From Pseudoalteromonas piscicida (lineage in GTDB: Bacteria; Pseudomonadota; Gammaproteobacteria; Enterobacterales; Alteromonadaceae): a stretch of 64,000 nucleotides of DNA. A program made the position numbers and the translations under genes. The stretch covers positions 16,247 to 80,246 of the forward strand of contig NZ_NKHF01000027.1 in NCBI RefSeq assembly GCF_002744175.1. Reading direction: 5' to 3'. This document shows, in pieces, positions 1-9,593 of the stretch. The notes beneath the pieces were generated by a model. That model made no database searches. It was not told the DNA's origin and worked only from the letters and a program-made list of their open reading frames with translations. Position 1 is the first letter of the stretch. Each line of letters begins with the position of its first letter.

Positions 1-452
1 TTTGCGTTGTACTTACCAATACTGTGGAAGAACTCTGTTAAGCCTTTCTCGATGCTATCTAGTACCGTTTTATCGAGCGGCTCACCTTGACGAATATTTT
101 GTTGCTCTAAGCTTTCGTTGAGTTGCTCATCTTTTATGTCTTTATTTCCGTCAAACTCAATCGAGCTGATTGTTGGACGTTCCTTGACCTTAAAGATAAT
201 CTGATTACCATCACGAAATACTGCGATGTTGTCAAAGTGACCTGACTTGTACAGCGCCTTGATAGTGCGTGAAATTGTAAACTGATCAATATTGTCACCA
301 ACGTTGATCGGAATATGTGTCAATGCAGCACCAAGTGCAACGCGCTGCAGCCCTTCTACTTTCAAATCTTCTACGATAAAGGAGTTTTGCCCTAAGGCAG
401 CAAAACTAGCGCCCAGTAAACTGGTTACTGCAATGTGTTTTTTTATAGGCAT
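1..452 (-). CDS. bamA: BamA, outer-membrane assembly factor (5' part only)
   Basis: The first 150 codons of BamA, the Omp85 barrel protein that inserts beta-barrel proteins into the outer membrane. The start is the ATG at 450-452, reading MPIKKHIAVTS, with a hydrophobic signal sequence over about the first 20 residues. The following residues match POTRA domain 1 (VEGLQRVALGAAL, then VKERPTISSIEFDGNK) and the beginning of POTRA 2 (IEKGLTEFFHSIGKYN). The rest of the gene, including the barrel, lies beyond the left window edge. It follows rseP in the same direction, the usual gammaproteobacterial order. No sigma-E type promoter is visible in the 166-base gap before it, so it may be transcribed with rseP. 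The identification rests on POTRA motifs and synteny. Confidence 0.95.
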   Translation of the reverse strand, partial: MPIKKHIAVTSLLGASFAALGQNSFIVEDLKVEGLQRVALGAALTHIPINVGDNIDQFTISRTIKALYKSGHFDNIAVFRDGNQIIFKVKERPTISSIEFDGNKDIKDEQLNESLEQQNIRQGEPLDKTVLDSIEKGLTEFFHSIGKYNA

Positions 453-618
453 TTTATTATCTTTATCCTTTACAACAATTTTGGCGCGATACGCTAAGGC
501 CCATTACATCACAACATTCAAACGTTACAGCTTGTGCATTGTGTTATCGGTTGTATGTTTGAACAATACTGCAAACATTTAAACTGTATATAATTTGCGC
601 TTTATAGCACCGCACGGC

Positions 619-1971
619 TTAAAGCCGAGAAACGTCATTAAATAGTGCAAAAAATGTTAAGGCAAGAAGAAGCGCTGCTCCAATCTTAAACCCAAACTCT
701 TGTGTCTTTTCAGAGACTGGTTTTCTGCGAATTAGTTCAATTAAGTAATACATTAAATGCCCACCATCTAAGACAGGGAGCGGTAATAAGTTAAAAACTC
801 CTAGATTCACGCTGATAAGCGCCAAGAAGCCTAAAAATGCAACTAATCCGTAACTAACACTATTTCCAGCACTTACTGCGATCCCAACTGGGCCACTTAG
901 ATTTTTTACCGAAACTTGACCCGTTAGTAAGTTGCCAATCATATCAAAACTGAGGGCAATCAAGTCATAGGTTTTACGAGTGCCAAGCACCATACTATCT
1001 AGGATGCCGTATTGTCTAGTTTCAATGTAGCCATTTGGCCACTTTTCCATCACAGGCACAACACCAAGGTAACCTTGCACGATCCCTTCTGCTGATTTTT
1101 TCGCCTGTGGTGTCACGATTAATGTTTGCTGACGGCCTGCTCGCTCAATATCTAATGTAATATCTTGATTGGCTGACTTTTGTACTCGGCTGACGAATGC
1201 TTCCCAAGACGTTAGTTTTTCGCCATTTAATGCCACTAAGATGTCCTGGACCTGTAGGCCTGCTTTGTCTGCAGCGGCTCCCTCTTCGATATAACCTAAC
1301 TGCAATGTCAGACGGGGACGATATGGCGTAATGCCCACCGACGTTAATGGTGCTTCGTCTTGTTTTTCTAGTTTCCACTCACTTAGCCTTAACGTACGTA
1401 CAGCAAGGCTGCCCTTTTCATCTTGTACCTTTGCCACTAAAGTAGGCTCACCTAAGTGCGCCATTAATTCGAAAGTAACGTCCTGCCACGAATGCACAAC
1501 TTCATCGTTCAAGGCAATAATGTGATCGCCCGCTTTAAAGCCTGCACCGGCTGCTATACTAGCTGGTTTCACTTCACCTACAACAGGCTTAGCTGACTGT
1601 ACACCAACCATATACATAGCGGCTAAGGCTACGATAGCAAATAAGAAATTAGCGATGGGACCTGCCGCTACAACGGCAATGCGAGATAATACGGGTTTGT
1701 TATTAAAAGCTAGATGACGCTCTTGCTCCGGCACGTCATCTACGCGCTCATCGAGCATTTTCACATAGCCACCAAGTGGAATGGCAGCGATTACATATTC
1801 GGTTTGGTGTTTATCGTACCATTTCACCAGCGGCTTTCCAAAGCCGATAGAAAATCGTAATACTTTAACACCGGCTTTTCTGGCAACCCAAAAATGGCCA
1901 TATTCATGAACGGTAACTAAAATTCCCAGAGCAAAAATAAATGAACCTAAGTGCCAGAAAAATTCAAACAT
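619..1971 (-). CDS. rseP: RseP, intramembrane site-2 zinc metalloprotease
   Basis: RseP makes the second, intramembrane cut in the anti-sigma factor RseA and so releases sigma-E; it also removes signal peptide remnants. At 450 residues it is the length of the E. coli enzyme. The zinc motif HEYGH is at residues 22-26 in the first membrane helix and the second metal-ligand motif LDGGH is at 401-405, the same spacing as E. coli H22/H26/D402. Two PDZ domains lie in between (about 115-300), and the terminal helices are hydrophobic. It sits between dxr (2 bases upstream) and bamA. Its substrate gene rseA is also in this window at 22726-23346, but in another transcription unit. Confidence 0.97.
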   Translation of the reverse strand: MFEFFWHLGSFIFALGILVTVHEYGHFWVARKAGVKVLRFSIGFGKPLVKWYDKHQTEYVIAAIPLGGYVKMLDERVDDVPEQERHLAFNNKPVLSRIAVVAAGPIANFLFAIVALAAMYMVGVQSAKPVVGEVKPASIAAGAGFKAGDHIIALNDEVVHSWQDVTFELMAHLGEPTLVAKVQDEKGSLAVRTLRLSEWKLEKQDEAPLTSVGITPYRPRLTLQLGYIEEGAAADKAGLQVQDILVALNGEKLTSWEAFVSRVQKSANQDITLDIERAGRQQTLIVTPQAKKSAEGIVQGYLGVVPVMEKWPNGYIETRQYGILDSMVLGTRKTYDLIALSFDMIGNLLTGQVSVKNLSGPVGIAVSAGNSVSYGLVAFLGFLALISVNLGVFNLLPLPVLDGGHLMYYLIELIRRKPVSEKTQEFGFKIGAALLLALTFFALFNDVSRL

Positions 1972-1973
1972 AG

Positions 1974-3164
1974 TTACCTCAATGTTTCGATGATTTGCTG
2001 TGCTCGACGCCGTGCCGCGCGGTCTGTTTCCATTATAGACTCAACGGATTCTAATACGCCAAGTGCACTTTGCTCAAGTGTTAAAGCATTAACTCGATAA
2101 ATATCACAAAACCCGATCCGTCCGTCTAAGAACGCAGCAACGGCGATTTCGTTCGCGGCATTCACCGTCGTTGTCGCTGCTTGCCCGCTGCGACAGGCAT
2201 CAATCGCCAATTTTAAATTGGGATAGCGGTTAAAGTCAGGCTTGGTAAAGGTAAAGTCAACGATTTGAGAAAAGTCTAATGGCGCGACCCCCGCATCAAT
2301 ACGATTTGGATATGCTAATCCGTATGCTATGGGCGTGCGCATGTCAGGTTGCCCCATTTGCGCGAGCACTGAGCCGTCACGATACTGTACCATCGAATGG
2401 ATCATGCTTTGAGGGTGGATAACGACTTCAATATCGTCCGCATCACAGTGGAATAACCATTTTGCTTCGATAAACTCCAACCCCTTGTTCATCATCGTCG
2501 CTGAATCGACGGAGATTTTTCTTCCCATAGACCAGTTTGGATGTGCCACAGCTTCTTCTACAGTTACCGCTGCTAGGGTTTCCAGTGGACGATTTAAAAA
2601 CGGACCGCCGGAGCCTGTGAGCAAAATTTTGCTCACACCACTGTCAATCAGTTGAGTTGATTCACCGCGCTGAATAGTACTCGGTAAGCATTGATAAATT
2701 GCGTTGTGCTCACTGTCGATAGGTAAGAGTGTTGCGCCATGCGTTTTTACTTTGTCCATGAATAGCTGACCACTCATGACCAGAGATTCTTTGTTGGCGA
2801 GCAATACTTTTTTGCCTGCTTCTACCGCAGCTAGCGTTGGGAGCAACCCAGCAGCTCCAACAATCGCCGACATTACGATATCTACATCAATATGACGAGC
2901 CATCTCAGCCATTGCATCAACGCCGCTAAGGACTTCAGTTGTGGTATTAGACAAATGTTGAGAAAGTTGCTTAGCTGCAGCCTCAGAGCTCATAACCGCA
3001 TATTTAGGTTGATGGGCGACACAAAGCTCCGCCATCTTTTCTGCATTTTGCCCAGCAATAAGTGCAAAAACACGATATTGCTCTTCATTGCGACTGACAA
3101 CATCTAAGGTTGATAGTCCGATAGAGCCTGTTGCTCCAAGTACTACCAAGTTTTGCTGGCTCAT
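1974..3164 (-). CDS. dxr: 1-deoxy-D-xylulose 5-phosphate reductoisomerase
   Basis: Dxr catalyses the first committed step of the MEP isoprenoid pathway (DXP to MEP, NADPH-dependent). I place the start at the ATG at 3162-3164 (MSQQNLVVLGATGSIG), which overlaps the cdsA stop as ATGA. An upstream in-frame start would add 8 residues but lies inside cdsA. This gives 396 residues against 398 in E. coli. Visible motifs are the NADPH-binding GATGSIG at 10-16, the metal/substrate motif IDSEHNAIYQ, the flexible-loop sequence NWSMGRKISVDSATMMNKG, and the conserved C-terminal domain. Placement next to uppS and cdsA joins isoprenoid precursor supply with undecaprenyl and phospholipid synthesis. The order frr-uppS-cdsA-dxr-rseP is the Pseudomonas-like arrangement; in E. 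coli dxr precedes uppS. Confidence 0.96.
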   Translation of the reverse strand: MSQQNLVVLGATGSIGLSTLDVVSRNEEQYRVFALIAGQNAEKMAELCVAHQPKYAVMSSEAAAKQLSQHLSNTTTEVLSGVDAMAEMARHIDVDIVMSAIVGAAGLLPTLAAVEAGKKVLLANKESLVMSGQLFMDKVKTHGATLLPIDSEHNAIYQCLPSTIQRGESTQLIDSGVSKILLTGSGGPFLNRPLETLAAVTVEEAVAHPNWSMGRKISVDSATMMNKGLEFIEAKWLFHCDADDIEVVIHPQSMIHSMVQYRDGSVLAQMGQPDMRTPIAYGLAYPNRIDAGVAPLDFSQIVDFTFTKPDFNRYPNLKLAIDACRSGQAATTTVNAANEIAVAAFLDGRIGFCDIYRVNALTLEQSALGVLESVESIMETDRAARRRAQQIIETLR

Positions 3165-4027
3165 AGCACAACCGTCCAAGCGTAGCAAAATGCAAAAATA
3201 GGCGCTGCTGCGGTTAGGCTATCGATGCGATCTAAAATCCCACCATGCCCCGGCAAACAACGACCTGAATCTTTTAAACCAACTTCACGTTTAAACATGC
3301 TTTCTAGCAAATCACCTACTGCCGAAAACAATGCAATGACCACTGTCATTGCTGAATATACTGGCCACATATTTATGTCAATCGCGGCAAAGTGGCAAAA
3401 TATCAGCACAAAAATAACGGCAGTGATAACACCACCAACAAGCCCTTCAATCGTCTTATTAGGGCTCACTTTGGGCATTAACTTGTGTTTACCTAAATTT
3501 TTACCAGCGAAATAAGCTCCAATGTCAGCACTCCACACAATTCCCAGTACAACCATGATTAACACCGAGCCAATATGCTCACCGTCTTCATAGCCGGCAC
3601 TACGCATTACGTTTAACGCCAGCCAAAGCGGTATAAGCGTTAAAACGCCAGCAATTGACCGCATCATAATACCTTCATTCCAAGCTCTTGCTGCCCGCGG
3701 ATACTTAACAACTAGGAAAGTTGCAACTAACCACCACGCAAAGGCAAGTGTGAAAACATAGTTTGCATCTGCTACCAAACGACCTTGTTGCCATAAATCT
3801 TGGATTGGCCAGTGGGTGTTCAATAATAATATCAATACCGCCATTACACCCACAAAGGTGAAGCGTTGCCTTTTTTGACATAGGCCAGCAAGTGCCGACC
3901 ACTCCCATGCACCAAGTAAAACAATTAGTGCTGCAATGGTACTAAACATTGCAAGTGGTGTATAAAACACCAAAAGTAGTGCCAAAGGTGCAAGCACCGC
4001 TGACGTTAGAATACGTTGTTTTAACAA
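3161..4027 (-). CDS. cdsA: CDP-diacylglycerol synthase
   Basis: Phosphatidate cytidylyltransferase: converts CTP and phosphatidic acid to CDP-diacylglycerol, the branch point for all phospholipids, in the inner membrane. The 288 residues are largely hydrophobic with about eight membrane segments. The C-terminal signature is complete: SMFKREVGLKDSGRCLPGHG followed by GILDRIDSL, with the conserved K-D and H-G-G-x-x-D-R-x-D residues. It overlaps dxr by 4 bases (ATGA) and follows uppS after 10 bases, so translational coupling within one operon is likely. Confidence 0.96.
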   Translation of the reverse strand: MLKQRILTSAVLAPLALLLVFYTPLAMFSTIAALIVLLGAWEWSALAGLCQKRQRFTFVGVMAVLILLLNTHWPIQDLWQQGRLVADANYVFTLAFAWWLVATFLVVKYPRAARAWNEGIMMRSIAGVLTLIPLWLALNVMRSAGYEDGEHIGSVLIMVVLGIVWSADIGAYFAGKNLGKHKLMPKVSPNKTIEGLVGGVITAVIFVLIFCHFAAIDINMWPVYSAMTVVIALFSAVGDLLESMFKREVGLKDSGRCLPGHGGILDRIDSLTAAAPIFAFCYAWTVVL

Positions 4028-4037
4028 ATTTGAACCC

Positions 4038-4811
4038 TTAACTTGTTGCGTCTTTCTCAGCTAGGAGCTGCTTAATTTGCTCTCCTGTGCATCCGAAGCG
4101 TCGCTCTCTAGACACGTAACAAGCGATGGCTTCAGAGAATGCTTGCTCGTCAAAATCAGGCCAAAGCGTGTCAGTAAAATAGAGTTCGGCGTATGCAGCT
4201 TGCCACAGCAAAAAGTTACTGATGCGGAAGTCTCCTCCCGTTCTGATCAATAAGTCTAGACTTGCTTGATCAGCCATCATCATCTGCTCTGTTAGTGCTT
4301 CTTCGGTAATATCACTTGGTTGCATATGACCCGCAGCGACTTGCTCGGCAAGATGCTGCGCTGCTTGTGTGATATCCCAACGGCCACCATAATTTGCTGC
4401 AATGTTTAAGTTAAGCCCTGTATTGTCCTGGGTCAATGTCTGAGCTTCATGAACACGCTGCTGGAGACTATTAGGAAAGCGAGAAAGGTCGCCAATAATG
4501 GTTAGCTTTACGTTGTTCTTATTTAATTTCTTAACTTCTTTAGACAGCACATAAATGAATAACTCCATTAATGTACTGACTTCATCTTCTGGTCTACGCC
4601 AGTTTTCACTACTGAAGGCAAATAGTGTCAAAGACTCTATGCCTAACTTGGAACAGAATTGCACGGCACGACGAACCGAGTCTACACCCTTTTTGTGTCC
4701 GAAGGCACGAGGACGTCTACGAGCTTGCGCCCAACGACCGTTGCCATCCATTATTATCGCAACATGTTTTGGCAATGATTGCTGCGAAATAACCTCTGCT
4801 TCTAAAATCAT
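4038..4811 (-). CDS. uppS: (2E,6E)-FPP-specific undecaprenyl diphosphate synthase
   Basis: Cis-prenyltransferase that extends farnesyl diphosphate to the C55 lipid carrier for peptidoglycan and LPS O-antigen assembly. 257 residues. The family motif [11 protein letters not shown] carries the catalytic Asp at residue 22. Further conserved blocks are [26 protein letters not shown] and the C-terminal [19 protein letters not shown]. It heads the group uppS-cdsA-dxr-rseP-bamA and is separated from frr by a strong terminator (4827-4862), so its promoter must lie in roughly 4812-4972 or transcription must read through. Confidence 0.96.
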   Translation of the reverse strand: MILEAEVISQQSLPKHVAIIMDGNGRWAQARRRPRAFGHKKGVDSVRRAVQFCSKLGIESLTLFAFSSENWRRPEDEVSTLMELFIYVLSKEVKKLNKNNVKLTIIGDLSRFPNSLQQRVHEAQTLTQDNTGLNLNIAANYGGRWDITQAAQHLAEQVAAGHMQPSDITEEALTEQMMMADQASLDLLIRTGGDFRISNFLLWQAAYAELYFTDTLWPDFDEQAFSEAIACYVSRERRFGCTGEQIKQLLAEKDATS

Positions 4812-4826
4812 AATTCCAATTTAAGT

Positions 4827-4862
4827 GAAAAAAAACGCCGCCTAGTATACCCTAGGCGCGCT
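4827..4862 (-). terminator. Intrinsic terminator after frr
   Basis: On the minus strand CGCCTAG (4852-4858) pairs with CTAGGCG (4839-4845) around a six-base loop, followed by a run of eight T (4828-4835). It lies between the frr stop and the uppS start and separates the translation genes from the lipid/envelope genes. Confidence 0.85.
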
Positions 4863-4972
4863 TCAAACCTAATAAATTTGTCGATGTACCTAGCCAAAAA
4901 CTCGCTAACTGCTCAGAAACAAAACAGATTTTTCCGGTAATCAGTTTTATGCAATGGCTAGATTAAAGACAT

Positions 4973-5530
4973 TTAGATTTCCATCAACTCAGCTTCTTTG
5001 GCGCTTAGTTGTGTATCCATTTCTTTGATGTACTTGTCAGTTAGCTTTTGGATTTCATCTTCAGCTTGACGCGCTTCATCTTCAGAGATTTCTTTGTCTT
5101 TTAGTAAAGATTTCACATCACCGTTCGCGTCGCGACGAATATTACGTACTGCAACACGCCCACCTTCCACTTCGCCACGTACGATCTTGATAAGATCTTT
5201 ACGACGCTCTTCTGTTAGCGGAGGAAGTGGTACACGGATAACGGTCCCTGCAGACATAGGGTTTAGGCCTAAGTCTGAAGACATGATTGCTTTTTCTACC
5301 GCTTGAGCTAATGACTTATCGAACACACTGATCGCAAGTGTGCGAGAATCTTCAGTCGTTACGTTTGCTACTTGGTTTAGCGGAGTGTCTGCACCGTAGT
5401 AAGAAACAGAGATACCATCTAATAGCGCAGGGTGTGCACGACCGGTGCGGATTTTAGAAAGTTGACTTGCAAGTGCAGCCACACTTTTTTTCATGCGCTC
5501 TTGAGCGTCTTTTTTAATATCTTCGATCAC
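4973..5530 (-). CDS. frr: Ribosome recycling factor
   Basis: RRF splits post-termination ribosomes together with EF-G. 185 residues, the exact family length. It starts [17 protein letters not shown] and carries the conserved helical-arm sequence [15 protein letters not shown] and the block [18 protein letters not shown]. It lies 92 bases downstream of pyrH on the same strand and is followed by a clear terminator. Confidence 0.98.
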   Translation of the reverse strand: MIEDIKKDAQERMKKSVAALASQLSKIRTGRAHPALLDGISVSYYGADTPLNQVANVTTEDSRTLAISVFDKSLAQAVEKAIMSSDLGLNPMSAGTVIRVPLPPLTEERRKDLIKIVRGEVEGGRVAVRNIRRDANGDVKSLLKDKEISEDEARQAEDEIQKLTDKYIKEMDTQLSAKEAELMEI

Positions 5531-5622
5531 AATACTTTCCTAGTCTGTTCTTGTTATGCCAGATTATACTCGCAATTTAGAGATTCGCTACCTAACCACG
5601 AGTTACTGATATCGTCGTCAGA

Positions 5623-6360
5623 TTATTCTGCTGCTTGAGAAGAGATCAGTGTTCCCTCTTCTTCACCCATGATGACATTTTTCAATGCACCCGGCTTGTT
5701 CATGTTGAATACGCTAATTGGCATATTGTGGTCACGAGCCAATGTGAATGCAGCTAAGTCCATCACTTTCAATTCTTGGTCAATCACTTCATTGTACGTT
5801 AGGTGGCGATATAGCTTTGCGTCTGGGTTTTTAACCGGATCGTCGCTAAATACGCCTTCCACTTTAGTGGCTTTGATTACCGTGTCAGCCTCTATCTCGA
5901 TACCACGTAAACAGGCAGCAGAGTCCGTAGTAAAAAACGGATTGCCAGTACCAGCAGAGAAAATAACAACACGGCCAGACTTTAATAGGCTGATTGCTTC
6001 TGCCCAGTTGTAAGCATCACACACACCATTTAGTGGAATTGCAGACATCAAACGTGCATTTACAAAAGCACGGTGCAACGCGTCACGCATTGCCAAACCA
6101 TTCATAACAGTGGCTAACATGCCCATGTGGTCGCCCACAACTCGGTTCATGCCCGCTTCTGCCAGTGAACCACCACGTAAGAAGTTACCGCCACCGATAA
6201 CTAAACCCACTTCTACGTCGAGCTCTACTAACTCTTTGATTTCTTGTGCCATACGATCCAATACTTTTGGATCGATACCAAAGCCTTCATCTCCCATTAA
6301 AGCTTCACCACTAAGCTTTAAAAGAACGCGTCTAAAAACAGGTTTTTTATTGATAGTCAT
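5623..6360 (-). CDS. pyrH: UMP kinase
   Basis: Hexameric amino-acid-kinase-family enzyme phosphorylating UMP to UDP in pyrimidine nucleotide synthesis. 245 residues. Recognisable blocks are [13 protein letters not shown] with the ATP-binding Lys, the glycine-rich [13 protein letters not shown], and the C-terminal [18 protein letters not shown]. It lies between tsf and frr as in most gammaproteobacteria. Two hairpins after tsf suggest it is at least partly uncoupled from rpsB-tsf. Confidence 0.97.
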   Translation of the reverse strand: MTINKKPVFRRVLLKLSGEALMGDEGFGIDPKVLDRMAQEIKELVELDVEVGLVIGGGNFLRGGSLAEAGMNRVVGDHMGMLATVMNGLAMRDALHRAFVNARLMSAIPLNGVCDAYNWAEAISLLKSGRVVIFSAGTGNPFFTTDSAACLRGIEIEADTVIKATKVEGVFSDDPVKNPDAKLYRHLTYNEVIDQELKVMDLAAFTLARDHNMPISVFNMNKPGALKNVIMGEEEGTLISSQAAE

Positions 6361-6390
6361 AATATCCGGGCCAATTAAAAGTGAGGTAAA

Positions 6391-6431
6391 AAATAACCGC
6401 GCTTATGCTAGACATAAATGCGCGGTTATTT
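6391..6431 (-). terminator. Intrinsic terminator between tsf and pyrH
   Basis: A 12-bp stem: AAATAACCGCGC (6391-6402) pairs with GCGCGGTTATTT (6420-6431), with further inner pairing TTATG/CATAA. On the minus strand the 3' arm runs into a T-rich stretch. It would end most rpsB-tsf transcription before pyrH. Confidence 0.8.
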
Positions 6432-6448
6432 TAGAGAATTTTCAGCAA

Positions 6449-6480
6449 TGACGCAAAGCTATTGTCAGCTTTTGCGTCAT
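6449..6480 (-). terminator. Second hairpin directly after tsf
   Basis: ATGACGCAAA-GCT (6449-6461) is complementary, with one bulge, to AGCTTTTGCGTCAT (6467-6480). On the minus strand it is read before the stronger hairpin at 6391-6431, giving tandem stems within 110 bases of the tsf stop. It has a weak T tract, so it may be a 3'-end stabiliser as much as a terminator. Confidence 0.5.
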
Positions 6481-6499
6481 TAGGCATCACAGTTAGTGA

Positions 6500-7351
6500 T
6501 TACTCGCCTTTAGCCGCAGCGATTTGTGCTGCAACTTCTGCTGCGAAATCTTCTTCTTTCTTCTCGATACCTTCACCTACTTCTAGGCGAACGAATGAAG
6601 AAACTGATGCATTCTTCTCTTTAAGGTAGTCACCCACTGATTTCTTAGGTTCCATGATGAAAGCTTGACCAGTAAGAGAGATCTCACCAGTGAACTTCTT
6701 CATACGACCAACAACCATCTTCTCAGCGATTTCAGCTGGCTTACCTTCGTTCATTGCGATGTCAACTTGAACCGCTTTTTCTTTTTCAACTACTTCAGCC
6801 GGTACATCTTCTGGGTTTAGGTAGTCTGGCTTAGAAGCAGCAACGTGCATTGCAACGTGCTTAAGTGTTTCTTCGTCAGCATCACCAGCTACAACAACAC
6901 CGATACGCTCGCCGTGACGGTAAGCAACTAGTTTGTCACCTTGGATGTAAGAAACACGACGGATGTTCATGTTCTCACCGATTTTAGCAACTAGTGCAAC
7001 GCGAGTCTCTTCGAACTTAGCTTGTAAGTCTTCGATAGTTACTTGCTCAGCTACAGCAGCTTCAGCAACTTCGTTAGCAAATGCTAGGAAGCTTGCATCT
7101 TTTGCTACGAAGTCAGTTTGACAGTTAACTTCTACTAGTGCAGCAAAACCTTCGCCTTGCTTGATGATGATAGTACCTTCAGCAGCGATGTTACCTGCTT
7201 TTTTAGCAGCTTTAGCAGCACCACTTTTACGCATGTTTTCGATAGCTAGATCGATGTCACCGTTAGTTTCAGTTAGTGCTTTTTTACAATCCATCATGCC
7301 AGCGCCAGTGCGCTCACGAAGTTCTTTTACTAGGGCAGCAGTTACAGCCAT
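6500..7351 (-). CDS. tsf: Elongation factor Ts
   Basis: Nucleotide exchange factor that regenerates EF-Tu-GTP. I choose the ATG at 7349-7351 ([20 protein letters not shown]): it has a good Shine-Dalgarno (GAGGAT) just upstream and gives 283 residues, the E. coli length. A longer reading frame adds 14 residues without family support. The signature [12 protein letters not shown] is in the N-terminal domain, and [10 protein letters not shown] is the conserved EF-Tu-contacting motif. It follows rpsB in the classic S2/EF-Ts operon with a large hairpin between them. Confidence 0.97.
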   Translation of the reverse strand: MAVTAALVKELRERTGAGMMDCKKALTETNGDIDLAIENMRKSGAAKAAKKAGNIAAEGTIIIKQGEGFAALVEVNCQTDFVAKDASFLAFANEVAEAAVAEQVTIEDLQAKFEETRVALVAKIGENMNIRRVSYIQGDKLVAYRHGERIGVVVAGDADEETLKHVAMHVAASKPDYLNPEDVPAEVVEKEKAVQVDIAMNEGKPAEIAEKMVVGRMKKFTGEISLTGQAFIMEPKKSVGDYLKEKNASVSSFVRLEVGEGIEKKEEDFAAEVAAQIAAAKGE

Positions 7352-7511
7352 TAGAATATCCTCAAATCTGAATTCAGTTCTTGATAAAACCAACCTTAGG
7401 TTGGCTGAATATCAAATCAAGTACAGCTTGCCTCAATTTGATATAAATCCGTTATCTTTCAAGGTCTGCTTGGCAAACAACGGGATAAGCAGTCAGTCGC
7501 TTATAAAGAAT

Positions 7512-7547
7512 ATCAAGTCTTCACCAACAATTTGATGAAGACTTGAT
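7512..7547 (-). promoter_or_regulatory. Long hairpin in the rpsB-tsf intergenic RNA
   Basis: A perfect 12-bp stem, ATCAAGTCTTCA (7512-7523) against TGAAGACTTGAT (7536-7547), with a 12-base loop. It is 25 bases after the rpsB stop in transcription direction and has no T run. Likely a partial terminator or processing/stability element setting the S2:EF-Ts ratio (inference). Confidence 0.6.
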
Positions 7548-7571
7548 GACAGCTAATACCTAATCAGGTAA

Positions 7572-8300
7572 TTACTCAGCTTCAACGAAGTCGTCGTTTT
7601 CTGCTTGAGCAACGATGTTGCTCTCACGACCTTCAGTGATAGCTGCTGCTACTGCACCAGTGTATAGCTGGATTGCACGGATAGCATCGTCGTTACCTGG
7701 GATGATGAAATCAACACCATCTGGGTTAGAGTTAGTATCAACAACAGATACAACTGGGATACCTAGGTTGTTAGCTTCACGGATAGCGATGTGCTCGTGG
7801 TCTGCGTCGATAACAAAGATAGCGTCTGGAAGACCGCCCATGTCTTTGATACCGCCAAGGCCTTTCTCAAGCTTTTGCATTTCACGAGTAAGCATTAGCG
7901 CTTCTTTCTTAGTAAGCTTCTCAAAAGTACCGTCTTGGCTTTGAGTCTCAAGGTCTTTAAGACGCTTGATTGATTGACGAACTGTTTTCCAGTTAGTCAA
8001 CATACCACCTAACCAACGGTGATTTACGTAGAACTGCTCACTTTGGATAGCCGCTTCTTTAACTGCTTCGCTTGCAGCGCGCTTAGTACCTACGAAAAGG
8101 ATTTTACCTTTGTTTGAAGCAACGTTCGAAAGGAACTTAAGAGCGTCGTTGAATAAAGGTACTGTTTTTTCTAGGTTGATGATATGAACGCGGTTACGTG
8201 CACCGAAGATGAAAGGCTTCATCTTAGGGTTCCAGTAACGTGCTTGGTGACCGAAGTGAACACCAGCTTGAAGCATATCGCGCATTGAAACGTTTGCCAT
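7572..8300 (-). CDS. rpsB: 30S ribosomal protein S2
   Basis: Small-subunit protein S2. 242 residues (E. coli 241). Starts [20 protein letters not shown] with the family signature [15 protein letters not shown], and contains the later S2 block [18 protein letters not shown]. First gene of rpsB-tsf, divergent from map. A stringent-type promoter and a leader of about 190 nt precede it. In E. coli S2 represses its own operon through the leader; a similar mechanism is plausible here. Confidence 0.98.
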   Translation of the reverse strand: MANVSMRDMLQAGVHFGHQARYWNPKMKPFIFGARNRVHIINLEKTVPLFNDALKFLSNVASNKGKILFVGTKRAASEAVKEAAIQSEQFYVNHRWLGGMLTNWKTVRQSIKRLKDLETQSQDGTFEKLTKKEALMLTREMQKLEKGLGGIKDMGGLPDAIFVIDADHEHIAIREANNLGIPVVSVVDTNSNPDGVDFIIPGNDDAIRAIQLYTGAVAAAITEGRESNIVAQAENDDFVEAE

Positions 8301-8491
8301 TGTATATTTCCTCTAATAAGTTAGGGTTAGGCCTCCACATATCCCATAGCACCAACACGAAGTTTTTGAAACTGCATGCACCCAAGTGTATGTGTCGATA
8401 TGTGTGTGTGTTAATATTAATAAATAAGTGTGTTGTCTTAACTACAAACATCCATCTTCACCGAGTGACGAAGAATTATTTGTAAAAAGAC
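8301..8491 (-). promoter_or_regulatory. Probable rpsB mRNA leader
   Basis: About 190 bases lie between the predicted transcription start and the rpsB ATG, long for this operon-dense genome. In E. coli the rpsB leader is the target of S2 feedback control. I did not resolve the specific conserved fold, so the call rests on position, length and the strong promoter above it. Confidence 0.45.
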
Positions 8492-8527
8492 GGCGCGCTT
8501 TATACCATATATAAAGAATTAACTCAA
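8492..8527 (-). promoter_or_regulatory. Sigma-70 promoter of rpsB with GC-rich discriminator
   Basis: On the minus strand: -35 TTGAGT (8522-8527), 17-base spacer, -10 TATAAA (8499-8504), followed directly by GCGCGCC. A GC-rich discriminator after the -10 is the hallmark of stringently controlled ribosomal promoters. It fits the gene it drives. Confidence 0.7.
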
Positions 8528-8584
8528 TCTTATGCGTAAAATTTGTGCATAATAAATGTTCATCTAAATTGACTTGGAGTCTAA

Positions 8585-9376
8585 ATGAGTGCAGTGATCA
8601 AAACCCCTGAAGAAATCGAAAAAATGCGTGTTGCCGGGCGTTTAGCCGCGGATGTACTGGAAATGATCGAGCCGTATGTTAAGCCAGGGGTGACCACCGA
8701 CGAATTAAACACCATTTGTCACAACTACATTGTTGATGAGCAAGGTGCGATCCCGGCACCACTAAATTACCACGGCTTTCCAAAGTCAATTTGTACCTCA
8801 GTTAACCACGTTATCTGCCATGGTATTCCAAACGACAAGCCGCTCAAAGAAGGCGATATTATCAACATCGATGTCACAGTGATCAAAGATGGTTATCATG
8901 GCGATACCTCTAAGATGTTTTATGTTGGTACACCGACTATCCAAGGCAAGCGTCTGAGTGAAATTACGCAAGAAAGCCTGTATTTAGCAATTAAGATGGT
9001 AAAACCCGGTGTGCGCCTTGGTGATATTGGTGCTGCAATTCAAAAGTATGCAGAGGGCTTTAACTATTCTATCGTTCGCGAATACTGTGGTCATGGTATT
9101 GGTAAAGAATTCCATGAAGAACCGCAAGTAATGCACTATGGTAAGCCGGGCACGGGCGAAGTGTTAAAGGCAGGTATGTGCTTAACTATCGAGCCTATGG
9201 TAAACGCGGGTAAGCGCCAGTGTAAGCTACTAAAAGATGAGTGGACTGTGGTAACTAAAGACCGCAGCCTTTCAGCTCAGTGGGAGCATACGCTGCTTGT
9301 GACAGAGAATGGCGTTGAAATTTTAACGCTACGTAGTGATGAGACTATCGACCGCGTTATCACGCATTCAGCTTAA
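8585..9376 (+). CDS. map: Methionine aminopeptidase, type I
   Basis: Removes the initiator Met from nascent proteins. 263 residues (E. coli 264). The Shine-Dalgarno GGAG at 8576-8579 precedes the ATG. Metal ligands are recognisable: D96 in INIDVTVIKDGYHGD, D107, the His of GHGIGKEFHEEP and the Glu in LTIEPMVNAG. The substrate-loop His is in VICHGIPND. Divergent from rpsB and followed by a terminator and glnD, the standard gammaproteobacterial arrangement. Confidence 0.98.
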   Translation: MSAVIKTPEEIEKMRVAGRLAADVLEMIEPYVKPGVTTDELNTICHNYIVDEQGAIPAPLNYHGFPKSICTSVNHVICHGIPNDKPLKEGDIINIDVTVIKDGYHGDTSKMFYVGTPTIQGKRLSEITQESLYLAIKMVKPGVRLGDIGAAIQKYAEGFNYSIVREYCGHGIGKEFHEEPQVMHYGKPGTGEVLKAGMCLTIEPMVNAGKRQCKLLKDEWTVVTKDRSLSAQWEHTLLVTENGVEILTLRSDETIDRVITHSA

Positions 9377-9391
9377 CCCTCACTCAGATTC

Positions 9392-9424
9392 AAAAAGCCA
9401 ACGAGACAGTTGGCTTTTTTTACC
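9392..9424 (+). terminator. Intrinsic terminator after map
   Basis: AAAGCCAAC (9394-9402) and GTTGGCTTT form a stem with a short loop, ending in six or more T (9415-9421). It separates map from glnD. Confidence 0.85.
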
Positions 9425-9593
9425 TTTAGCCAATTACCTTAGCTCACTTTAACCTAGCCCCTTCTGCTGCCATCACGAGTTCATTTCGAGCTGAGCAAAG
9501 CTTGTCCCATCACACTTTCGTCACTCGCAATTCGACGCTAATTAGTGTAAAACGGGGATTTATTGATTTTGCGCGCATGACACAGGATCCGAA

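Noticed and set aside
292..582. 96-codon plus-strand ORF opposite bamA
   Set aside because: It lies antisense to the conserved bamA start; chance open frame.
8224..8451. 75-codon minus-strand ORF across the rpsB leader
   Set aside because: It overlaps the start of rpsB in another frame and the translated sequence resembles nothing; treated as a shadow of the leader.
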